Source: Clostridia bacterium (GTDB lineage: Bacteria; Bacillota_A; Clostridia; Oscillospirales; Acutalibacteraceae). From it: a DNA stretch of 13,196 nucleotides. Below are positions 7,184 through 12,539 of the stretch, piece by piece; position 1 is the stretch's first letter; the number at the start of each line of letters is the position of its first letter. Position numbers and translations under genes: made by a program. The stretch covers positions 1 through 13,196 of the forward strand of contig JAFPAK010000158.1 in NCBI GenBank assembly GCA_017390825.1, read 5' to 3'. Under the pieces are notes generated by a model. The model ran no database searches. It was not told where the DNA came from and was given only the letters and a program-made list of their open reading frames with translations.

Positions 7184-7873
7184 ATGAAACACGGCAAAAA
7201 GTATGTTGACAGTGCAAAACAGATTGAGGCTGCAAAGTTGTATGATCCTCAGGAGGCTGTTGCACTTGCGGTTAAGTCTAAGACCGCTAAATTTGATGAA
7301 ACTGTTGAAGTTCACGTTCGTCTCGGTGTTGACTCAAGACACGCTGATCAGCAGGTTCGTGGCGCAGTTGTTCTGCCCAACGGTACAGGTAAAACTGTAA
7401 GAGCTCTTGTATTTGCAAAGGGTGATAAGGTAGAGGCTGCACAGGCAGCAGGTGCTGATTACATCGGCGATGCTGATACAGTTGCAAAGATTATGGACGG
7501 TTGGATGGATTTCGATGTAGTTATCGCTACACCGGATATGATGGGTACAATCGGTCGTTTGGGTAAGGTTCTTGGTCCCCGTGGTCTTATGCCTAGCCCC
7601 AAGGCAGGTACAGTAACTATGGATGTTGCTAAGGCTGTTGAGGAAGCTAAAGCAGGTAAGATCGAATACCGACTTGATAAAACAAATATCATCCACTGCC
7701 CGATCGGTAAGGCTTCATTCGGAGCTGAAAAGATTCAGGAGAACTTTGATGCACTTCTCGGTGCTATCATCAAAGCAAAGCCGGACGCTGCAAAGGGTCA
7801 GTACATCAAGTCTTGCGTTGTTGCAACAACAATGGGTCCTGGTGTTAAGATCAACCCCGCAAAGCTTGGCTAA
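7184..7873 (+). CDS. rplA: 50S ribosomal protein L1
   Basis: A 229-residue protein, the normal length. L1 forms the mobile stalk at the tRNA exit side of the large subunit by binding helices 76-78 of 23S rRNA, and in many bacteria it represses its own mRNA. The sequence has the family's two-domain plan: the N- and C-terminal strands of domain I ([15 protein letters not shown], and [14 protein letters not shown] near 166-179) and the domain II insertion, with the signature [19 protein letters not shown] at about 119-137. It ends [15 protein letters not shown] 7184 is preceded by AGGAGG at 7168-7173. It is the last gene of the rpmG-led operon and is followed by a strong terminator, so rplJ-rplL-rpoB-rpoC must be elsewhere. 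Confidence 0.97.
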   Translation: MKHGKKYVDSAKQIEAAKLYDPQEAVALAVKSKTAKFDETVEVHVRLGVDSRHADQQVRGAVVLPNGTGKTVRALVFAKGDKVEAAQAAGADYIGDADTVAKIMDGWMDFDVVIATPDMMGTIGRLGKVLGPRGLMPSPKAGTVTMDVAKAVEEAKAGKIEYRLDKTNIIHCPIGKASFGAEKIQENFDALLGAIIKAKPDAAKGQYIKSCVVATTMGPGVKINPAKLG

Positions 7874-7888
7874 TCTAGTTAAAACATT

Positions 7889-7917
7889 TAAAACCGCTGG
7901 TCTTCAGCGGTTTTTTG
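7889..7917 (+). terminator. Terminator of the rplK-rplA operon
   Basis: AAAACCGCTG (7890-7899) pairs with CAGCGGTTTT (7905-7914) around GTCTT, with a run of six T. It is a textbook intrinsic terminator 17 bases after the rplA stop. Confidence 0.92.
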
Positions 7918-7938
7918 TTGCAAATTTTGTGTTAACCC

Positions 7939-7967
7939 TTGACAAACTGTAATTTAGAGTGTATAAT
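7939..7967 (+). promoter_or_regulatory. Perfect consensus sigma-A promoter of rpsF-ssb-rpsR
   Basis: TTGACA (7939-7944), exactly 17 bases, then TATAAT (7962-7967). Predicted transcription start is about 7974, leaving a leader of about 90 bases ahead of rpsF. Confidence 0.92.
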
Positions 7968-7997
7968 AACTCTGTTATCGGTGCGTGCATCGAAGAC

Positions 7998-8056
7998 GAA
8001 TAAAATTTATTCCTTGCTATGATCGTTTTTCATAGCCGAATGACCAGAAGGAGGTG
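7998..8056 (+). promoter_or_regulatory. Candidate S6:S18 ribosomal-protein leader sequestering the rpsF ribosome binding site
   Basis: A stem GCTATGA (8016-8022) / TCATAGC (8030-8036) is extended below by TCCTT (8011-8015) pairing with AAGGA (8048-8052), the first half of the rpsF AAGGAGG. A one-sided 11-base bulge, CGAATGACCAG, separates the helices and, with the preceding C, contains the CCG expected of S6:S18 mRNA sites. The layout fits feedback in which the S6:S18 complex stabilises the closed form. The pairing is seen; the ligand is inference from family knowledge. Confidence 0.6.
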
Positions 8057-8064
8057 CAATATCA

Positions 8065-8346
8065 ATGGCAAACGCTTACGAAACACTGCTTGTTTTCTCT
8101 GTAAAAGGTGCAGAGGAGGATGTAGCAGCAAAGGTCGAGGCCGCAAAGGCTCTTATCGGCTCTTTCGGTACTGTTGATAATGTAGATGATTGGGGCAAGC
8201 GCAGACTCGCATATCCTATTAACTACGAAAACGACGGTTACTATGTTATCGTTGATCACACTTGTGAACCTGAAAGTGTATATCAGATCGCAAGAAAGCT
8301 TAACATTACTGAGGGCGTTCTTCGTTACCTCACAACAGCAAAATAA
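8065..8346 (+). CDS. rpsF: 30S ribosomal protein S6
   Basis: A 93-residue protein of normal length that binds 16S rRNA in the platform of the small subunit as a pair with S18. It shows the family's ferredoxin-like pattern: an N-terminal strand YETLLVFSV, a helix rich in A/K, the conserved WGKRRLAYPI (about 43-52), YYVIVDHTCEP and the C-terminal helix ending GVLRYLTTAK. ATG 8065 has AAGGAGGTG at 8048-8056, part of which can be hidden by the leader hairpin. It is followed after 20 bases by ssb and then rpsR, the conserved bacterial trio, so S6 and S18 are made from one transcript and share control. Confidence 0.97.
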   Translation: MANAYETLLVFSVKGAEEDVAAKVEAAKALIGSFGTVDNVDDWGKRRLAYPINYENDGYYVIVDHTCEPESVYQIARKLNITEGVLRYLTTAK

Positions 8347-8366
8347 TTTTTCAGGAGTGTAAAAGT

Positions 8367-8792
8367 ATGATTAATGTAGTTGTTCTTATGGGCAGACTTA
8401 CTGCCGATCCTGAATTGAGAACTACTCCTAACGGAATTTCTGTTACAAGTTTCTCAATTGCTGTTGACCGTGCTTATCAGAAAGCCGGTACCGAGCGCCA
8501 GACTGATTTTATCAACTGTGTTGCTTGGAGGCAGACTGCCGAATTCATCACAAAGTATTTCCAGAAGGGCTCAATGATCGCTGTTAACGGTACATTACAG
8601 CAGCGTAGTTATACCGATAAAGACGGTAACAAGCGTACTGCTTACGATGTAGTTATTGACAATGCTTCATTTTGCGGTTCTAAATCCGAAGGATCTACCC
8701 GCCCGAGAAGTGACGAGCCTGCTTCGTTCTCAAATGCAGGTATGGGAGATTTCGAGGAAATCACTATGAGTGATGACGATCTGCCGTTCTAA
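8367..8792 (+). CDS. ssb: Single-stranded DNA-binding protein
   Basis: A 141-residue SSB that coats single-stranded DNA in replication, recombination and repair. The N-terminal OB fold (about 1-105) begins INVVVLMGRLTADPELRTTPNG and includes FINCVAWRQTAEFITKYFQKGS and VNGTLQQRSYTDKDGNKRTAYDVV, the DNA-binding strands with the usual aromatic residues. A short linker rich in S, E and R follows. The last residues, MSDDDLPF, are the acidic tip through which SSB recruits partner proteins. The linker is short compared with E. coli SSB (178 residues) and typical of Firmicutes. AGGAG about 10 bases before ATG 8367 supports the start. Its place between rpsF and rpsR is conserved in Firmicutes. Confidence 0.97.
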   Translation: MINVVVLMGRLTADPELRTTPNGISVTSFSIAVDRAYQKAGTERQTDFINCVAWRQTAEFITKYFQKGSMIAVNGTLQQRSYTDKDGNKRTAYDVVIDNASFCGSKSEGSTRPRSDEPASFSNAGMGDFEEITMSDDDLPF

Positions 8793-8834
8793 TTTTAAAA
8801 TTTACTTGACTTCATATAAAAGGAGGCTATTACA

Positions 8835-9131
8835 ATGGAGGAAACAACAAAGGTTGTTGAGGAAACTCAGAAAGCTGAGCGTCCCGAGCGTCCCGAACGC
8901 CCTGCTCGCCCGATAAAGAAGGGTCGTAGAAAGGTTTGTCAGTTCTGTGTAGACAGACAGGGTGGTGCAATCGATTATAAGGATGTAGCAAAGCTCCGCA
9001 AGTTCATTTCAGAGCGTGCAAAGATCCTTCCCCGCCGTGTAACCGGCACTTGCACTTGCCATCAGCGTGAGCTCACAGTTGCAATCAAGCGTGCAAGACA
9101 TGCAGCATTGCTCCCTTATGTAAGCGACTAA
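8835..9131 (+). CDS. rpsR: 30S ribosomal protein S18 with a charged N-terminal extension and cysteine motif
   Basis: A 98-residue S18, the partner of S6 on the 30S platform. The core (about 33-98) has [39 protein letters not shown] and [21 protein letters not shown], all standard. The cysteines C-x-x-C and C-x-C-H (CQFC, CTCH) suggest a zinc-binding version, known in part of the family. The first 32 residues form an acidic/proline extension containing [10 protein letters not shown], making the protein longer than the usual 75-80 residues; such extensions are common in Clostridia. ATG 8835 is preceded by AAGGAGG (8820-8826). It is the last gene of the operon, and a strong hairpin follows 28 bases after its stop. 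Confidence 0.95.
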   Translation: MEETTKVVEETQKAERPERPERPARPIKKGRRKVCQFCVDRQGGAIDYKDVAKLRKFISERAKILPRRVTGTCTCHQRELTVAIKRARHAALLPYVSD

Positions 9132-9158
9132 TTAAGAATTTAAAAAATTCCGTGGTTT

Positions 9159-9195
9159 TGGCCAAGTGTTCGAAAGGACACTTGGCCAGTTTTAT
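9159..9195 (+). terminator. Terminator of rpsF-ssb-rpsR, joined to repeat copy 2
   Basis: TGGCCAAGTGT (9159-9169) pairs perfectly with ACACTTGGCCA (9178-9188) around TCGAAAGG, followed by GTTTTATT. The T tract is supplied by the left end of the hairpin-array repeat, TTTTATTCGCC. Confidence 0.8.
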
Positions 9196-9377
9196 TCGCC
9201 TTTTCACCCCACAAAACCGTGGCTTTTGTGGGGACCCCGATTGGCGAGTTATATTGATTCGCAGTTATATTTGGACTAAAGTCCAAGTGATATTGCCTTC
9301 GGCAGTTTTGGGGCGAATAAAATATCACTTGACCGCAAGGTCAAATATCACTGTGAGACCTGTCTCACAATATCACT
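9190..9377. repeat. Hairpin-array repeat, copy 2 (with an extra nested hairpin)
   Basis: The core is bounded by a perfect 11-bp inverted repeat, TTTTATTCGCC (9190-9200) and GGCGAATAAAA (9312-9322). Inside are the long hairpin CCCCACAAAA/TTTTGTGGGG (9207-9233), GGACT-AA-AGTCC and TGCC-TTC-GGCA, separated by (A)GTGATATT or its variant AGTTATATT. Beyond the right end the array continues with inverted spacers AATATCAC between TGACC-GCAA-GGTCA and TGTGAGAC/GTCTCACA (9352-9369). The nested CCCC hairpin is absent from copies 1 and 3. The element is non-coding and lies between rpsR and galK. Confidence 0.8.
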
Positions 9378-9394
9378 TCTTTGAGATAGGTTGA

Positions 9395-9470
9395 ACGGGT
9401 TTTAGGTTCTCCTAACAAGCGACATTTGGGCGCCAAAATGTTCTGCTTGCTACGGTGTGAGACAAAAGAA
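9395..9470 (-). repeat. Short repeat with variable central hairpin (second copy)
   Basis: The reverse complement of this stretch aligns with 361-437: the arm containing ACCGTAGCAAGCAG, then a hairpin, here ACATTT/AAATGT with GGCGCC at its heart, then TTAGGA..CCTAAAACC. The arms are conserved while the hairpin is wholly different, which points to one repeat family in two orientations about 9 kb apart. Confidence 0.6.
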
Positions 9471-9502
9471 AAACTGTGCAGAAATAATCTGCACAGTTTT
9501 TT
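9469..9502 (+). terminator. Strong terminator-like hairpin upstream of galK
   Basis: AAAAACTGTGCAGA (9469-9482) pairs perfectly with TCTGCACAGTTTTT (9488-9501) around AATAA. The A and T flanks would allow termination in both directions. It is followed by ACTGTCCTTAG, as at 491 after the first terminator. Confidence 0.8.
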
Positions 9503-9573
9503 ACTGTCCTTAGGAAACTCGCTCGTTTCACGGAATTTTTTTCTTTTTTATAACTTTTTATCCGATAAATATC

Positions 9574-9602
9574 TTGTAATTATTGCAGATTTATCTTATA
9601 AT
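9574..9602 (+). promoter_or_regulatory. Promoter of galK-galT
   Basis: TTGTAA (9574-9579), a 17-base spacer and TATAAT (9597-9602). Transcription would start near 9609, leaving about 27 bases before GTG 9636. The surroundings are strongly AT-rich. No clear operator was recognised. Confidence 0.7.
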
Positions 9603-9635
9603 ATTATATTATTAAGAAGAATGGAGAAAAGTGGA

Positions 9636-10913
9636 GTGGCTAACTGTAATTCAGTAAAAGAAAAGATAATATCCGGTGCATTTGACGGTGTGTTCGAGAA
9701 ATTGTATCCCAATTCTGACATGAAAGAGAGATACATAAAAGCTGTTGATAGCTTTGCAAAAATTTACGGTGATGATGATAATGTGCGTCTGTTTTCTGCT
9801 CCCGGCAGAACAGAGGTCGGCGGTAACCATACCGATCATCAGCGTGGCTGTGTTCTTGCAGCAAGCGTAAATCTTGATGTCATTGCAGTTGCAAAAAAGA
9901 CCGACGACAATATTATCAGGATTAAATCAGAGGGCTTTAATGAGGATGTTATTGATCTTTCTGTTCTTTCACCGCAAACAGATGAGGTAGAAAGGGCAAG
10001 CTCACTTATCCGTGGCGTTGCTGCAAGATTTAAGGAGCTTGGCTATAATATAGGCGGTTTTTCTGCATATACAACATCAAATGTACTTAAAGGCTCCGGA
10101 CTTTCATCATCCGCTGCATTTGAGGTGCTCGTCTGCACGTTGTTGAATTCGCTTTATAACGATGAAAAAATGAACGATGTAGATAAAGCTATCGTTTCAC
10201 AGTATGCTGAGAATGTTTTCTTTAATAAACCCTGCGGTCTTATGGATCAGATGGCTTGTTCGGTTGGTGGCTTTGTTGCCATTGACTTTGCAGATCTTGC
10301 AAATCCTGTTATTGAGGGCGTCAAGCTTGATCTTGCTAAATATGAACACAGCCTTTGTATCGTAGATACAGGCGGATGTCACGCTGACCTTACATCTGAT
10401 TATGCAGGTATCCCCGCTGAAATGAAGGCAGTTGCAGAGTATTTCGGTGAGGATGTGCTTCGTGTTACTGATGAGGACGAATTCTATAAAGCAATCCCCG
10501 AACTTCGCAAGAAGGTTGGTGACCGTGCGGTTCTCCGTTCAATTCATTTCTTTGATGATAACCGCCGTGCACAGAAGCTTGCAGGACTGCTCAAAGCAGA
10601 GGATTTTGAAGGTTTCCTTGCTACTATTAAAGAGTCTGGCAGAAGCTCGCTTCAGTGTTTACAGAATGTTTTTGCTGTATCTAATCCTGCAGAGCAGGGG
10701 CTTACTCTTGCTTTGACACTTACAGAGAAGATACTCGGCAACAGAGGAGCTTTCCGTGTTCACGGCGGTGGTTTCGCAGGTACTATACAGAGCTTTGTTC
10801 CAAACGACCTCGTTGCTGAATATAAAAATAAAATAGAGGAAGTTTTCGGTGAGGGCAGCTGCTATGTACTGTCTGTTCGTCCCGTGGGCGGAATTGAGAT
10901 CAAAGAAAAATAA
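9636..10913 (+). CDS. galK: Galactokinase (GHMP kinase family)
   Basis: It phosphorylates alpha-D-galactose with ATP to galactose 1-phosphate, the first committed Leloir step, in the cytoplasm. All three GHMP motifs are visible in this 425-residue frame: PGRTEVGGNHTDHQ at 56-69 (sugar-binding signature), GSGLSSSAA at 153-161 (phosphate-binding loop) and the C-terminal HGGGFAGT at 376-383. LMDQMACSVGG near 207-217 and DTGGCHADL match the active-site region. GTG 9636 is preferred: GGAG at 9623-9626 is suitably spaced and the promoter leaves a normal leader. ATG 9621 is the alternative (430 residues) but has little room for a ribosome binding site; starts further upstream would run through the promoter and terminator. 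galT follows 16 bases after the stop, so they form an operon. No galE or transporter is in the window. Confidence 0.93.
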   Translation: MANCNSVKEKIISGAFDGVFEKLYPNSDMKERYIKAVDSFAKIYGDDDNVRLFSAPGRTEVGGNHTDHQRGCVLAASVNLDVIAVAKKTDDNIIRIKSEGFNEDVIDLSVLSPQTDEVERASSLIRGVAARFKELGYNIGGFSAYTTSNVLKGSGLSSSAAFEVLVCTLLNSLYNDEKMNDVDKAIVSQYAENVFFNKPCGLMDQMACSVGGFVAIDFADLANPVIEGVKLDLAKYEHSLCIVDTGGCHADLTSDYAGIPAEMKAVAEYFGEDVLRVTDEDEFYKAIPELRKKVGDRAVLRSIHFFDDNRRAQKLAGLLKAEDFEGFLATIKESGRSSLQCLQNVFAVSNPAEQGLTLALTLTEKILGNRGAFRVHGGGFAGTIQSFVPNDLVAEYKNKIEEVFGEGSCYVLSVRPVGGIEIKEK

Positions 10914-10929
10914 TTTGGAGTTGATATAA

Positions 10930-11904
10930 ATGGCAGAATTAAGATGGAATCCTTTAACACAAGACTGGGTAATGATCGCTTCCCACCGTCAGAACAGACC
11001 GCAGATGCCGAAAGATTGGTGCCCATTCTGTCCGGGATCTGGTAAGGTGCCGGAGCAGTTCGATGTATATGAGTATGATAATGATTTTCCGGCTCTTTCA
11101 CAGACACCGCCGGTGCCGGATGATGTTGCAAATGATTTCTTTAAAACAGCACCGTCATACGGTAAATGTGAGGTAATACTCTATTCACCTGAGCATACAG
11201 TAACATTACCGGAACTGCCGGTTGATCACATCGAAAAGCTTGTTGATCTTTGGCAGAACAGATTTACTGCAATATCTGCTGACGAGAACATAAAGTATGT
11301 GTTTATATTTGAAAACAGAGGCGATGTTGTAGGCGTTACAATGCCGCATCCGCATGGTCAGATATATGGCTATTCATTCGTTCCGAAGAAACTTGAATTA
11401 GAGCTTGATTCATCAAAGAAATTCCATAAGGAAAATTGCAAATGTCTCTATTGCACTATGCTTGATGAGGAAAAGAAATTCGGTGAGCGTGTTATATTTG
11501 CAAATGAATACTTTACCGTGTTCCTTCCTTTCTTCTGCGAATATCCTTACGGCGTTTACATTATGTCTAATCGCCATATCGGTAATATCACCGAGTTTAC
11601 AGATGAGGAGAAAAAGGCTTTCGCAGCTACCTTAAAGGAAACAACGGGTATGTTGGATGCCTTGTTTGACTATAAGTTCCCGTATATGATGTGTATGCAT
11701 AACGCACCGGTAAACGGCGAAGATACAGGTGAGTATTTCCACTTCCATGTTGAATTCTTCCCGCCGATGAGAAGTGCAGATAAGCAGAAATTCAACGCAT
11801 CAAGTGAAACAGGTGCATGGGCACATTGTAATCCCACCGCTCCCGAGGAAAAAGCAAAAGAACTTCGCGAAGCACATAATCGTTTTATTGAAAACTGCAA
11901 GTAA
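10930..11904 (+). CDS. galT: Galactose-1-phosphate uridylyltransferase (class I, HIT-like)
   Basis: It transfers UMP between UDP-glucose and galactose 1-phosphate to give UDP-galactose and glucose 1-phosphate. The 324-residue protein opens with ELRWNPLTQDWVMIASHR, as in class I GalT. It carries the metal-binding C31-x-x-C34 (CPFCPG) and the active-site HPHGQIY at 140-146, in which H142 is the residue that is uridylylated in relatives. Further family motifs are FENRG and, near the C-terminus, FHFHVEFFPP. ATG 10930 is preceded by GGAG (10917-10920). It lies 16 bases behind galK and shares its promoter. The short spacing and product match make a galKT operon clear; it ends near the hairpin at 11928. 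Confidence 0.95.
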   Translation: MAELRWNPLTQDWVMIASHRQNRPQMPKDWCPFCPGSGKVPEQFDVYEYDNDFPALSQTPPVPDDVANDFFKTAPSYGKCEVILYSPEHTVTLPELPVDHIEKLVDLWQNRFTAISADENIKYVFIFENRGDVVGVTMPHPHGQIYGYSFVPKKLELELDSSKKFHKENCKCLYCTMLDEEKKFGERVIFANEYFTVFLPFFCEYPYGVYIMSNRHIGNITEFTDEEKKAFAATLKETTGMLDALFDYKFPYMMCMHNAPVNGEDTGEYFHFHVEFFPPMRSADKQKFNASSETGAWAHCNPTAPEEKAKELREAHNRFIENCK

Positions 11905-11927
11905 TTATCAAAAAAAGACGGATGGAA

Positions 11928-11963
11928 TGGCGTTGTACCCGTAAGGATGCAACGCCAGTTTTA
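11928..11963 (+). terminator. Terminator of galK-galT, joined to repeat copy 3
   Basis: TGGCGTTG (11928-11935) pairs with CAACGCCA (11950-11957), with further inner pairing around the GTAA loop at 11941-11944. It is followed by GTTTTATT, where again the T tract belongs to the left end of the repeat. Confidence 0.75.
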
Positions 11964-12109
11964 TTCGCCTGACGGCGAGTTCTATTGCTACGCAGTGATA
12001 TTTGGACTAAAGCCCAAGTGATATTGCCTTCGTCAGTTATGGGCGAATAAAATACCACTGAAACCGCAAGGTTTCAATAACACTATTACCGCAAGGCAAT
12101 AATATCACT
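11959..12109. repeat. Hairpin-array repeat, copy 3 (next to the four-helix-bundle gene)
   Basis: The same perfect 11-bp inverted repeat, TTTTATTCGCC (11959-11969) and GGCGAATAAAA (12042-12052), bounds a 94-bp core. The core contains TCGCC-TGAC-GGCGA, TGC-TAC-GCA and a decayed GGACT/AGCCC hairpin with GTGATATT spacers. To the right come TGAAACC-GCAA-GGTTTCA and TATTACC-GCAA-GGCAATA, ending in AATATCAC. Stem sequences differ from copy 2 but remain mostly paired. The promoter of the next gene begins 22 bases beyond the repeat. Confidence 0.8.
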
Positions 12110-12131
12110 CCGACTTTAGGAGGAATATAAC

Positions 12132-12160
12132 TTGAAAGATTATCATCCTTTATGTATAAT
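12132..12160 (+). promoter_or_regulatory. Near-consensus promoter of the four-helix-bundle gene
   Basis: TTGAAA (12132-12137), exactly 17 bases, then TATAAT (12155-12160), followed by AGAGGTGA at 12167-12174 and ATG 12180. The same TTG could be misread as a start codon because AGGAGG lies upstream (12118-12123), but the promoter reading and the usual start of the family favour ATG 12180. Confidence 0.8.
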
Positions 12161-12179
12161 AGATTTAGAGGTGATAACT

Positions 12180-12536
12180 ATGGCAGATAGTGTTTTAAGA
12201 GATAATACAAAAGAGTTTGCAAAGAAAATCGTTTTTCTTTGTCGCGATATGAAAACAAATCACAAAGAATCCGTTTTAATAAACCAGTTACTTCGCTCAG
12301 CAACCTCTATCGGTGCAAACCTGCACGAAGCTCAATATGCTCAAGGAACAAAAGATTTTATTTCAAAACTTGAAATAGCACAAAAAGAATGTTATGAAAC
12401 CGAATATTGGTTAGAACTTCTTTTTGAGACGGGCTGCATGACTAAAGATATTTATAATGATGTTCAAAACAAATGCGGAGCGATTCGCAGAATGTTAATT
12501 TCATCACTTAAAACGATAAAATCAAAACAGGTGTAA
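12180..12536 (+). CDS. Four-helix-bundle protein (23S rRNA intervening-sequence protein / Avd-like family)
   Basis: A 118-residue, mostly helical protein without membrane segments. It has the family hallmarks: helix 1 FAKKIVFLCRDM, then QLLRSATSIGANLHEAQYA at 36-54, FISKLEIAQKECYETEYWLELL at about 60-81, and a basic C-terminal helix ending KTIKSKQV. Relatives are encoded inside 23S rRNA intervening sequences or, as Avd, in diversity-generating retroelements where they form pentamers that bind nucleic acid and the reverse transcriptase. No reverse transcriptase or variable repeat is seen here. The biochemical role of stand-alone members is unknown to me. ATG 12180 is used (see the promoter entry); a TTG start at 12132 would add 16 residues. 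It directly follows hairpin-array copy 3 and ends 3 bases before the broken channel gene, which may share its transcript. Confidence 0.88.
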   Translation: MADSVLRDNTKEFAKKIVFLCRDMKTNHKESVLINQLLRSATSIGANLHEAQYAQGTKDFISKLEIAQKECYETEYWLELLFETGCMTKDIYNDVQNKCGAIRRMLISSLKTIKSKQV

Positions 12537-12539
12537 GTT

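Noticed and set aside
9152..9394. Small open frame between rpsR and galK
   Set aside because: It lies entirely over the terminator and the hairpin-array repeat, has no ribosome binding site, and its residues simply translate the repeat.
9426..9635. Longer galK start upstream of 9621
   Set aside because: It would run through a strong terminator hairpin and the galK promoter, and the extra residues do not resemble galactokinase.
12132..12179. TTG 12132 as start of the four-helix-bundle protein
   Set aside because: The TTG belongs to the -35 box of a near-consensus promoter, and the added 16 residues are not typical of the family; ATG 12180 has its own AGAGGTGA.
12180..12536. Diversity-generating retroelement (Avd gene)
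   Set aside because: No reverse transcriptase, template repeat or variable repeat is seen next to it; only family similarity of the protein remains.
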